Shown one piece after another: positions 1 through 5,700 of a stretch of 7,618 bases of DNA. The first letter of the stretch is position 1. Each line of letters starts with the position of its first letter. This stretch comes from Deltaproteobacteria bacterium. Its GTDB lineage: Bacteria > SAR324 > NAC60-12. The notes beneath the pieces were generated by a model. It was not told the origin of the DNA. It searched no databases and saw nothing but the letters and a program-made list of their open reading frames with translations. The stretch lies in assembly GCA_002707655.1 (NCBI GenBank), contig PANO01000012.1, positions 10,768-18,385 of the forward strand, given 5' to 3'. The position numbers and the translations under genes are program-made.

Positions 1-321
1 GAAATGCACAACGGGTTCAAATTGCTCAAGATCGGCTTCAGTGCAGAAATCCATGCGTTCCTCTTCCTCGTTGAGCCGGAAAATCAGGATTGGTCCCCAG
101 CAGGGGTTGCCGTTGAAATCCCACTCAGTCTGCCGTTCCTGCAACTCGCCCTCGCCATCAATGTAAGCATGGTAGTCGCCAGTGAGCTGCACTAAGTCGG
201 TCGCATCGCATCGCAGCAGTTCGCAGAGCGTTTCCAGATCAATCGCCTCCTCGATCAACTCGATGCGCTGCTCGTCCGGATCAATGTAGATCCAAGTGCC
301 GTGCTGTCGGTAGTAGTTCAC
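1..321 (-). CDS. Hypothetical acidic protein, DUF3846-like, 3' end cut by window edge
   Basis: The minus strand is open from a GTG at 321-319 to the left edge (107 codons) with no stop, so the C-terminus lies outside the window. An in-frame TGA lies 11 codons upstream and no other start codon falls between, which fixes the GTG as the only ordinary start. An AAGG sits at a suitable distance before it. The N-terminal part has the pattern [12 protein letters not shown], then a leucine-rich helix ([18 protein letters not shown]), then an YIDGEGEL strand/turn. This order resembles DUF3846 proteins as I remember them, which are small and of unknown function. The rest is strongly acidic (EEEER near the visible end). 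It is divergent from rnhA with 68 bp between the starts. The coding call is fairly secure because codon use and protein pattern look natural. The family assignment is tentative and no function can be given. Confidence 0.6.
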   Translation of the reverse strand, partial: MNYYRQHGTWIYIDPDEQRIELIEEAIDLETLCELLRCDATDLVQLTGDYHAYIDGEGELQERQTEWDFNGNPCWGPILIFRLNEEEERMDFCTEADLEQFEPVVHF

Positions 322-327
322 AGAATC

Positions 328-385
328 TGCCTTGTGCTTGCCGAAGCGTTTTCAATGATGCTAAGGATAAACGACGCACAAGGCA
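328..385. promoter_or_regulatory. 10-bp inverted repeat spanning both ribosome-binding sites of a divergent gene pair
   Basis: TGCCTTGTGC at 328-337 and GCACAAGGCA at 376-385 are perfect reverse complements 38 bp apart. Read in its own direction, each arm is GCACAAGGCA and contains the AAGG Shine-Dalgarno element of the gene that follows: the minus-strand GTG gene at 321 and rnhA at 390. Promoters for both genes must lie in this 68-bp gap or overlap neighbouring coding sequence, but I cannot assign -35/-10 boxes with confidence. The repeat could be a symmetric protein-binding site or simply a shared translation-initiation context. Confidence 0.45.
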
Positions 386-389
386 ATCC

Positions 390-848
390 ATGAAACCACA
401 GATTGAAATCTACACCGATGGTGCGTGCTCCCCGAATCCCGGAACCGGGGGCTGGGGGGCAGTGTTGATCTCCCACGCACACGACCATCGCCGCGAGCTT
501 TCCGGTTCGGAATTTGATTCCACCAACAACCGCATGGAACTGACCGCTGCGATCCATGCACTCACCGCTCTCAAACAACCGTGCCGTGTGGAGTTGTACA
601 CCGATTCGATGTACCTCAAGAACGCCTTCGAGCAGGGCTGGCTGGAAAACTGGCAGCGCAAACGCTGGAAAACGAAAGGCGGCAAGCCTGTCGCCAATCA
701 AGACTTGTGGCAAGCTCTGCTCAAACTGGATCGCCAGCACGAGGTCAACTGGCGTTGGGTGAAGGGCCACGCCGGGCATCCGGAGAACGACCGCGCCGAT
801 GAACTTGCAGTTGCCGCTCGTATGGAACTTCAGGATTCTGCCGCCTGA
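390..848 (+). CDS. rnhA: Ribonuclease HI
   Basis: This is a 152-residue cytoplasmic endonuclease that cuts the RNA strand of RNA-DNA hybrids, for example R-loops and primer remnants, using two divalent metal ions. The whole protein is one RNase H fold of normal length (E. coli RNase HI is 155 residues). Visible landmarks are the first strand IEIYTDGAC with catalytic Asp10, the helix motif TNNRMEL with Glu50, the YTDSMY strand with Asp72, the basic protrusion around residues 84-100 ([17 protein letters not shown]), and the C-terminal [18 protein letters not shown] with flexible-loop His127 and Asp137. All four carboxylates and the histidine are present, so the enzyme should be active. The ATG at 390 follows AAGG with 6 nt spacing. 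It is divergent from the gene at 321 and convergent with the broken ytfJ-like gene, whose open frame runs antisense into its 3' end. Confidence 0.96.
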   Translation: MKPQIEIYTDGACSPNPGTGGWGAVLISHAHDHRRELSGSEFDSTNNRMELTAAIHALTALKQPCRVELYTDSMYLKNAFEQGWLENWQRKRWKTKGGKPVANQDLWQALLKLDRQHEVNWRWVKGHAGHPENDRADELAVAARMELQDSAA

Positions 849-1374
849 ATCCGTTCATCCGCTCTCGGATCAGCCCCAGCAACTCTTGGATTTGCACTTC
901 CGTGAGTTGTCCATCGACACTGAACAGCACCGTGCGATCGTGGTCGAACAGCACGATGTCGCTGCTGTCGTCCGCCAAGTCCCACTTCTCCACCAGCATC
1001 TGGTTGTCCCACACATAAATCGTTCGGAGGGTACTCCTCCTGCTTGCTCTCCAGCCGAATTTGGAGCACTGCGTTGGGCAGCCACGTCGCATCCATGTTG
1101 ATGATGGCCACCGAGCGGTACTGCGCTTTGTCAAAGTGTTCCGCCTTGAGCGCGTCGCTGGCAGCATTGTTGAGGTCGCTTTCGTCCGGATCAACATAGA
1201 AGAGCACATGAACTGCTCCGACCAGTTCATCGCTGCTCCACGAACCACCATTGACGCGATTGCCCTGATCGCCCTCTAGCACCACCTGCGAAGGTTTTTC
1301 CCCCACGGGCAGAGGGCCGAAGACAAAGCTCGGCAGCAGTAGGGCCGCACAACACAGGGTGATCAGTTTTTCAT
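745..1374 (-). pseudogene. ytfJ: YtfJ-like secreted thioredoxin-fold protein, frame-disrupted
   Basis: Joined across frames, this matches the YtfJ family of periplasmic thioredoxin-like proteins, whose function is poorly known. The order is signal peptide (MKKLITLCCAALLLPSFVFG if one A is restored), then GEKPSQVVLEGDQG, SSDELVGAVHVLFYVDPDES, YRSVAIINMD, RLESKQEEYP, then RTIYVWDNQ, WDLADDSSDIVLFDHDRTVLF and GQLTEVQIQELLGLIRERM. E. coli YtfJ has the same blocks (NSAQLVGKVRVL, SLESNKKLYP, WQLDEESSAVVVLDKDG, ALTPEEVQQVMDLLQ). Disruption 1: the ATG at 1374-1372 is followed by five A, so its frame stops at TGA (1365-1363), while the signal peptide is read one base back. Disruption 2: around 1031-1026 one extra C moves the downstream part back to the ATG frame. 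That frame stays open to 745, antisense to rnhA. The family normally ends near residue RERM (about 856), and the 5' frame has a stop at 830-832, so the tail is probably not natural. It may be a decaying gene or contain assembly indels. Confidence 0.72.
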
Positions 1375-1436
1375 CGTGTTTCTTTTGGGGTTGGGTGCGG
1401 GTTGCGTTTGGATAAAGGGAATCCCAAACTCAAATT

Positions 1437-1547
1437 CTACAAAGGAATCAAGCGAATTTCCAGCTTGCTCTCCACCGCTTCCGCATAATCACTAACCTCG
1501 TCCACAACTAGATGGAAGCTTGAGGAAGCAGCAGGCTTCCCATTTGG
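1437..1547 (-). other. Possible C-terminal remnant of an unidentified gene
   Basis: Between a TGA at 1550-1548 and a TAG at 1439-1437 the minus strand has 36 open codons. The last 20 or so read like a natural protein end (SFHLVVDEVSDYAEAVESKL followed by a hydrophobic IRLIPL). There is no ATG start, and any upstream part would run into the promoter region and 5' end of the plus-strand glutathione transferase gene, where I see no matching sequence. It could be the left-over 3' end of a gene lost by rearrangement, or chance. I do not recognise the family. Confidence 0.2.
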
Positions 1548-1554
1548 TCAAGCT
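1514..1554. repeat. Nested hairpin with two competing stems
   Basis: An inner perfect stem GGAAGC (1524-1529) / GCTTCC (1535-1540) has a 5-nt loop. It is stacked directly on the 5' side with AGCTTGA (1517-1523), which pairs with TCAAGCT (1548-1554) after a 7-nt bulge (1541-1547). A second GGAAGC copy at 1514-1519, preceded by AT, could pair with the same GCTTCC arm instead, extended by CAT after one bulged C. The two folds exclude each other. It lies about 95 bp before the glutathione transferase start and has no T-tract, so it does not look like an intrinsic terminator. Confidence 0.4.
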
Positions 1555-1594
1555 AGTGTAAGAATGGAGGTGGCGCAACGCCTCTCTGTTTGCC

Positions 1595-1609
1595 TCCGGA
1601 AGTTCCGGA
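1595..1609. promoter_or_regulatory. 15-bp palindrome upstream of the glutathione transferase gene, possible operator
   Basis: TCCGGAA (1595-1601) and TTCCGGA (1603-1609) are perfect reverse complements around a single G. The centre lies about 45 bp before the ATG at 1647, a place where a dimeric repressor or activator site would be expected. No regulator gene is next to it, and the palindrome alone does not prove binding. Confidence 0.4.
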
Positions 1610-1646
1610 CAGTCAAAACTTCACCCCAAGCCCTCAAGGTGCCCGC

Positions 1647-2312
1647 ATGATCACACTCTACACCGCCCCCACGCCAAACGGCCACAAGGTTTCCATCATG
1701 CTGGAGGAAATCGGACTCCCCTACAAAACGGTGATTTTCGACCTCTCCAGCCGGGAACAAAAGCAGCCGGAGTTTCTGGCAATCAACCCAAACGGGCGCA
1801 TTCCGGCCATCATTGATCACGACTGCGAGGACTTTGCCGTGATGGAGTCCGGGGCCATTCTGATCTACCTTGCGGAAAAGTCCGGGCAGTTGCTCCCTGC
1901 CGACCCCAAGCCGCGTTCGGAAGTGATGCAGTGGCTGATGTTTCAGATGGGCGGGGTGGGGCCGATGCAAGGGCAGGCGCACGTCTTCTTCCGTTATGCT
2001 CCAGAAAAAATCCCCTACGCCATTGACCGCTATCAGCGCGAGGTGCGGCGGCTTTACGAGGTGCTGGACACGTGCTTGGCGGATCGGGAATTTTTGGCGG
2101 GAGAGTACTCGATTGCGGACATCGCCACCTGGCCGTGGGTGCGGATTCACAAGTGGGCGGGGGTAGAAATCGCGGACCTAGCAAATGTGAGCCGCTGGTG
2201 CGCCACGCTGGAAGAACGCCCGGCGTGTGCCAAGGGCATCACGATTCCGCCGCGTCCGGAACGGCGCAGCGAGGAGGAGACCCGCAAACTCGGAGAGAAG
2301 ATTCTCGCGTGA
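1647..2312 (+). CDS. yfcG: Glutathione S-transferase, YfcG/YghU (Nu-class)-like disulfide oxidoreductase
   Basis: This is a 221-residue cytoplasmic protein. It has an N-terminal thioredoxin-fold glutathione site (residues 1 to about 80) and an all-helical C-terminal domain (about 90-200). The start [11 protein letters not shown] carries Thr9 and Asn11, the residues E. coli YfcG uses to hold glutathione or its disulfide in place of a catalytic Tyr, Ser or Cys. The cis-proline motif RIPAI (51-55), the ESGAI glutathione-binding turn (67-71), LYLAEK-type helix [26 protein letters not shown] and the [12 protein letters not shown] folding motif (154-165) all match YfcG closely. YfcG has glutathione-dependent disulfide reductase activity, so a role in thiol redox balance is likely. 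The ATG at 1647 is chosen over an upstream in-frame TTG at 1590, because AAGG lies 7 nt before it and homology begins there. The stop overlaps the ribosome-binding site of the next gene, so the two are probably co-transcribed. Confidence 0.9.
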   Translation: MITLYTAPTPNGHKVSIMLEEIGLPYKTVIFDLSSREQKQPEFLAINPNGRIPAIIDHDCEDFAVMESGAILIYLAEKSGQLLPADPKPRSEVMQWLMFQMGGVGPMQGQAHVFFRYAPEKIPYAIDRYQREVRRLYEVLDTCLADREFLAGEYSIADIATWPWVRIHKWAGVEIADLANVSRWCATLEERPACAKGITIPPRPERRSEEETRKLGEKILA

Positions 2313-2319
2313 GGCGACC

Positions 2320-2895
2320 ATGCCGCTCAATCTTCCGAACCTGCTCACACTCTCGCGCATCCTGCTGATTCCAGCGGTGCTGCTGCTGATCCACCAGCGC
2401 TCGTTCACTGCCGGATTCCTGCTCGCGGGCTGGGTGTTTCTGACGGATTATCTGGACGGACGACTGGCCCGCAAGTTGGGGATTGTCACGCAGGCCGGAA
2501 TGATCCTCGATCCGGTGGCGGACAAGCTCGTCGCACTGGCAATGTTCGGCTACCTCTTTGCCGTGGAGCGGGTTCCGGGCTGGTACGTCGCGCTGATTTT
2601 TGTCCGGGATTTGGCCCAACTGGCCTCCATCCCGGTGCTGCTCTGGTGGAAGCAGATCGCCTTCAAGGTCGCTCCCAAACGGATTCCGAAGTGGGGCACA
2701 GCGTTCAACTTCGCCATCCTCGGCTACGGCTTTGTGCGGCTCTGGCTGGAAGATTTGGGCCATGCGGATTTGCCCTACGATTCCGTGATCCTGCCCGTCC
2801 TGCTCGTCTCCGGCGCCATCGAAATCTATATCCTCGTCACCTACCTGCCCCGTTTCCTGCAAATCTACCGGGGTACCCACGACACCTTTGAATGA
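2320..2895 (+). CDS. pgsA: CDP-alcohol phosphatidyltransferase, PgsA-like (CDP-diacylglycerol-glycerol-3-phosphate 3-phosphatidyltransferase)
   Basis: This is a 191-residue integral inner-membrane enzyme. It should transfer a phosphatidyl group from CDP-diacylglycerol to glycerol-3-phosphate, the committed step to phosphatidylglycerol and cardiolipin. The family signature is complete: Asp43, Asp46-Gly47, Ala50-Arg51, Gly60, Asp64 and Asp68 with exact spacing (DxxDGxxARx8GxxxDxxxD). These residues bind the metal ions and CDP group. The N-terminus LPNLLTLSRILLIPAV is typical of PgsA. About six hydrophobic segments follow, ending near VLLVSGAIEIYILVTYL, with a short polar tail. Length fits PgsA (E. 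coli 182). The ATG at 2320 is preceded by GAGG (2311-2314) overlapping the stop of the glutathione transferase gene, only 7 bp apart. A related acceptor alcohol cannot be excluded, since the family shares the motif and acceptor specificity is not evident from it. Confidence 0.88.
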   Translation: MPLNLPNLLTLSRILLIPAVLLLIHQRSFTAGFLLAGWVFLTDYLDGRLARKLGIVTQAGMILDPVADKLVALAMFGYLFAVERVPGWYVALIFVRDLAQLASIPVLLWWKQIAFKVAPKRIPKWGTAFNFAILGYGFVRLWLEDLGHADLPYDSVILPVLLVSGAIEIYILVTYLPRFLQIYRGTHDTFE

Positions 2896-2909
2896 TGATA
2901 GGAGGAACC

Positions 2910-2951
2910 ATGTCAGTTTTAGCGTTCAATACTTCTGGAGATTTGTCATGA
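2910..2951 (+). CDS. Putative 13-residue leader peptide coupled to the SDR gene
   Basis: A near-consensus AGGAGG (2900-2905) lies 4 nt before an ATG at 2910. The frame encodes MSVLAFNTSGDLS and stops with TGA at 2949-2951, overlapping the SDR start ATG (2948-2950) as ATGA. The Shine-Dalgarno sequence is better than the SDR's own GGAG (2937-2940), which lies inside this small frame. Ribosomes finishing the leader could restart on the SDR gene, which would be translational coupling. The peptide has no run of one amino acid that would suggest classical attenuation. It may also be a chance frame or the trace of an older start. Translation is not demonstrated. Confidence 0.4.
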   Translation: MSVLAFNTSGDLS

Positions 2952-3733
2952 AACGCTTTGAGCATAAAAACGTGCTTGTGACCGGCGGTGCTTCGGGCAT
3001 CGGCTTGGCCATCTGCCATCGGCTTACTTCCGAAGGAGCGAAACTGGTGTTCATCGACCGCAACGTGGAAACGGGTAAGACTGTTGAAAACGAGTTGACA
3101 CACTTGGGGCGACTTGCACTTTTTGTCGAAGCGGATTTGACGGATGAAAACGCAGTGGAAGGAGCGTTTGCAAAAGTGCTGGAAACTTTGGGACACGTTG
3201 ATGTGCTGGTCAACAATGCCGGGGGAGCCTTCAGTGAGGATTATGAGGAGACGACGTTAGAGAGTTGGAATGCGGACCTCGCGCTGAACTTGACCGCGCA
3301 TTTTGTACTGACACGTCTGGTCCTCTCCGGCATGGTTGCACAAGGCCGCGGAGTGATTACCAATGTCTCCTCCGTGAACGCTATTCAAGCCCTCGGAAAT
3401 CCCGCCTACAGCGCAGCCAAGGCCGGACTGATTTCTTTCACACAAACACTAGCAATCGGATACGGACCCAAAGGAATCCGCAGCAATGCCGTGCTTCCGG
3501 GGACGGTGGAAACGCCGGTTTGGCGTCACCGTGTGGAGGCGCGTCCAGAAGTACTTGAGCTGGTAAAAAGCTGGTACCCGCAGGGCAGGGTGGGGCAACC
3601 GGAGGACATCGCGGCCGCAGTGGCCTTCCTCAGTGCGGATGAAGCCGGGTTTGTCAATGGTACCTCCCTGACCGTGGATGGCGGGTTGACCGCAGGCAAT
3701 TTCCGGATGATCCAAGATATCATCGGGAAATGA
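2948..3733 (+). CDS. Short-chain dehydrogenase/reductase (classical SDR, likely NAD-dependent)
   Basis: This is a 261-residue cytoplasmic oxidoreductase with a single Rossmann fold of usual SDR length. Visible motifs are TGGASGIG (12-19) for the dinucleotide, Asp37 after the second strand (FIDRN, which favours NAD over NADP), the NNAG motif (89-92), Asn114, Ser141 in NVSS, and YSAAK with Tyr154 and Lys158. The catalytic Asn-Ser-Tyr-Lys tetrad is therefore complete. The C-terminal FVNGTSLTVDGGLTAG is typical of FabG-like and sugar or polyol dehydrogenases. The ATG at 2948 is supported by GGAG 7 nt upstream and by homology starting there. It lies 52 bp after pgsA, and its start overlaps the stop of a 13-codon leader ORF. 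It converges with the sugar operon at a 35-bp gap. A role in oxidising a sugar acid or sugar alcohol delivered by that operon is my inference. The substrate is unknown. Confidence 0.9.
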   Translation: MKRFEHKNVLVTGGASGIGLAICHRLTSEGAKLVFIDRNVETGKTVENELTHLGRLALFVEADLTDENAVEGAFAKVLETLGHVDVLVNNAGGAFSEDYEETTLESWNADLALNLTAHFVLTRLVLSGMVAQGRGVITNVSSVNAIQALGNPAYSAAKAGLISFTQTLAIGYGPKGIRSNAVLPGTVETPVWRHRVEARPEVLELVKSWYPQGRVGQPEDIAAAVAFLSADEAGFVNGTSLTVDGGLTAGNFRMIQDIIGK

Positions 3734-3768
3734 ACTGCGTTCACCCCACACCCTTGCGAATGCGAAAA

Positions 3769-4623
3769 TCATGCTTCGCCTCCAATCAGTCTCAGGAGAT
3801 TTCCCCCCAGTATTTTTTCCCGATCCTCCTCATTGAAAAAAGGCATCTTCGAAAACAGTCCGTAAGTCTGCGGGAAGGAAAGAAAATCCAGGCAAGGCGA
3901 AAAGTCGCTTCCCCACAGAAGCCGCTCGGATCCAAAATGTTTCAGGATCACTTCCGTCACGGGCCAAGCGGCTTCGTGGGGAAAATCATGCGCGGGATCG
4001 GTGAGGGCATAATAGCCACTGAGTTTGACATGCACTTCTGGGAACTCGTATAGCTCGTTCAACGGCGACATCATCTTGAAAGCCTCATCCCGTGAAGGCG
4101 TCCTCGAAAACTTGGAAGGCAGACCCAGATGAGAGGCGGTTAGTCTCAACCTCGGATGTTTTTCCAGAATCGGCTTCCACAAGCTCCAGCGACCCCCGGA
4201 TGAGTTGACGCTGATTAGCCAGCCATTGCACTCAAGCCAGTTCCAAACCTCGTCTTTAATTCCAGCCAGACCCTGAATCTCCAGTTTTTCGAAAACATAC
4301 AGGCTGATTCCAATGAATCCCTGCCCGCGCCATTCTTCCAATTGTTCGAGGGGATCTCTGTCCGAATTCAGATCCCAGTAGGCAAGGGCCTGCATCCATG
4401 AACAGCGTGGGATCAACTCAGCAAGGAAACCGTTGTTTTCTGCACACCAGCTTTCTCCGGCAAAGCCTATCACCAAGGCAGCTTGGATCTGGTACTCCTG
4501 CATCAACGATTGGTAACAAAGGACTTCATCGATCAAAACACCCGGACGCCGGGTGAACGAGTTCCCCTGATAGCTACCTTCAAAGAGGTGAACGTGGGCG
4601 TCTGCCCGCGCAAATGATCTCAC
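3769..4623 (-). CDS. Amidohydrolase_2-type TIM-barrel hydrolase (possible sugar lactonase)
   Basis: This is a 284-residue, presumably cytoplasmic, protein of the amidohydrolase superfamily, in the branch that includes sugar lactonases and metal-dependent TIM-barrel hydrolases. Strand 1 gives the metal motif DAHVHLF (His10, His12). A later strand carries His165 in TASHLGLPS, and the barrel closes with LLWGSDFSP (Asp240). Lys200 and SGYY (202-205) fit the pattern KLSGxY often seen in COG3618-like proteins. The strand that usually supplies another metal or substrate histidine reads WLISVNSSGG here (residues 135-144), so that His seems replaced. The start is a GTG (4623-4621) inside GTGA, which overlaps the stop of the Gfo/Idh gene by 4 bp, a sign of translational coupling. 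Next to a sugar oxidoreductase, hydrolysis of the lactone product is the most natural role, but a different ester or amide substrate is possible. Confidence 0.8.
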   Translation of the reverse strand: MRSFARADAHVHLFEGSYQGNSFTRRPGVLIDEVLCYQSLMQEYQIQAALVIGFAGESWCAENNGFLAELIPRCSWMQALAYWDLNSDRDPLEQLEEWRGQGFIGISLYVFEKLEIQGLAGIKDEVWNWLECNGWLISVNSSGGRWSLWKPILEKHPRLRLTASHLGLPSKFSRTPSRDEAFKMMSPLNELYEFPEVHVKLSGYYALTDPAHDFPHEAAWPVTEVILKHFGSERLLWGSDFSPCLDFLSFPQTYGLFSKMPFFNEEDREKILGGNLLRLIGGEA

Positions 4624-5627
4624 TCGATCTCCCCATGCTGTGAGCCGTGCCCCTGTTCAGCCGCCTCGAACAGTCTTTCCAGCCAGCGCATCACTTGAAC
4701 CCCATCAGCATAGCGCGCTCCGGCAGGGACGGGTTCCAGACCTCTGACAACTTGACAGAAGCAGCGCAGTTCTTCGGCCAGCATGCCGCTGGGATGACCG
4801 GAATCGGTTTGGATTTCAAGAGTCAACGGCGGAACATAACGTTCGGCCCACACTTCCAGCGGACGCGGGTTGGGCGATAAACGAGCAAACCACCCGTCAC
4901 CGTAAACTTCCATGCGGTCAAACCCTTCCCCGGACATCCCCTCTGGTGTAAGAAACCCTGCGGCAAAAGTCGCCAACCTGCCATCAGCCCATTGCAGTTG
5001 GGCCAGTGCCAAATCTATGTTCCCCAAGGAAGTGACGTGTTTTTGAGCGTGATAATACAGTGGATCTTCGGCGTTCACCAAGGATTGGATGCAGTAAAGA
5101 TCATGAACCATTGTGAGGTGAAACGGCGTTTCCCCTGGATAATCATTGGCATGCTGAGTTGGCCGCATCCGGTAACATGAGGCATAGCGGAAAGAGCCTC
5201 GACGGCGACACTCGGCTTTCAAACCCTGGAATTCGCTGTTGAAGAGCAAGAGGTGGCCAAGCATCAGGCGTTCTGGGTTTGCATCCGCCAGTTCGGAAAG
5301 CTTGATTGCCTCGTTCAGGCTGTCGGCCAGCGGTTTCTCCAACAAAACCGCAGATCCCGATGCCAGTAACTTGCCTGCAACCGGCACATGGGAAGCCGTG
5401 GACGAGGCGACAATCCAAGCTTCTGCACCGGTTTCGGCTATTGCCTCGTCAAGATCGGTAAATTTCGAGATGTCTGAGAGTTCGGGTGGTAAACGATCCA
5501 GACTGGCGGGAACGCTGTCCACCAAGGCCACCAAATCCGATTCGGCCAAACCATTGATTGTCAAAGCATGGAGAGAACCGAAACGCCCTGTTCCAACCAC
5601 ACCCATTCTGACTGGTGCAAAAGCCAT
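4620..5627 (-). CDS. Gfo/Idh/MocA-family NAD(P)-dependent oxidoreductase
   Basis: This is a 335-residue cytoplasmic sugar or polyol dehydrogenase of normal family length. The N-terminal Rossmann domain shows GVVGTGRFG (GxGxxG at 12-17), Asp37 at the end of the second strand (VALVDS, which suggests NAD), and the conserved EKPL motif with Glu97-Lys98-Pro99. The C-terminal substrate domain has GHLLLFN (124-130) and TMVHDLY with His175-Asp176, the position of the usual catalytic histidine. The family oxidises or reduces hydroxyl groups of sugars, inositols and amino sugars. The ATG at 5627 lacks a clear Shine-Dalgarno sequence. A second in-frame ATG at codon 8 is possible and would still keep the nucleotide motif. 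It follows the MalG-type permease after 73 bp and overlaps the amidohydrolase by 4 bp, so it probably acts on the imported compound. Confidence 0.9.
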   Translation of the reverse strand: MAFAPVRMGVVGTGRFGSLHALTINGLAESDLVALVDSVPASLDRLPPELSDISKFTDLDEAIAETGAEAWIVASSTASHVPVAGKLLASGSAVLLEKPLADSLNEAIKLSELADANPERLMLGHLLLFNSEFQGLKAECRRRGSFRYASCYRMRPTQHANDYPGETPFHLTMVHDLYCIQSLVNAEDPLYYHAQKHVTSLGNIDLALAQLQWADGRLATFAAGFLTPEGMSGEGFDRMEVYGDGWFARLSPNPRPLEVWAERYVPPLTLEIQTDSGHPSGMLAEELRCFCQVVRGLEPVPAGARYADGVQVMRWLERLFEAAEQGHGSQHGEIE

Positions 5628-5700
5628 ATGAAACTGGATTCAGCAAGGAGCCGCAGTGGACGACCGTCTGCTTTGTTCGGGTTGAAAGCCCAAGGGCTGA
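5628..5700 (-). other. Intergenic gap within the transport/catabolic operon
   Basis: These 73 bases separate the MalG-type permease stop from the Gfo/Idh start, in an otherwise tightly packed operon. The only structure I see is a weak AGCCC (5687-5691) / GGGCT (5694-5698) inverted repeat with a 2-nt spacer and no T-tract. I cannot support a promoter or terminator here. Confidence 0.3.

Noticed and set aside
4..195. 63-codon plus-strand open frame at the left edge
   Set aside because: It is antisense to the GTG-started acidic gene, has no Shine-Dalgarno and no recognisable protein pattern.
318..779. 153-codon minus-strand open frame across rnhA
   Set aside because: It is a shadow of the clear RNase HI gene on the other strand, and its translation shows no family pattern.
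1362..1374. Programmed -1 frameshift at ATG AAA AAC in the ytfJ-like gene
   Set aside because: The sequence resembles part of an A-AAA-AAC slippery site, but slippage right after the start codon combined with a second +1 change downstream is far less likely than indels.
1548..2150. 200-codon minus-strand open frame over the glutathione transferase gene
   Set aside because: It is antisense to a convincing gene with complete family motifs; its translation is low in natural protein features.
3756..3779. Terminator in the convergent gap between the SDR and amidohydrolase genes
   Set aside because: Only a 5-bp GCGAA/TTCGC pairing with two alternative left arms, extending into the amidohydrolase end, and no T-tract on either strand.
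5687..5698. Terminator between the MalG-type permease and Gfo/Idh genes
   Set aside because: The stem is 4-5 bp with a 2-nt spacer and no T-tract.
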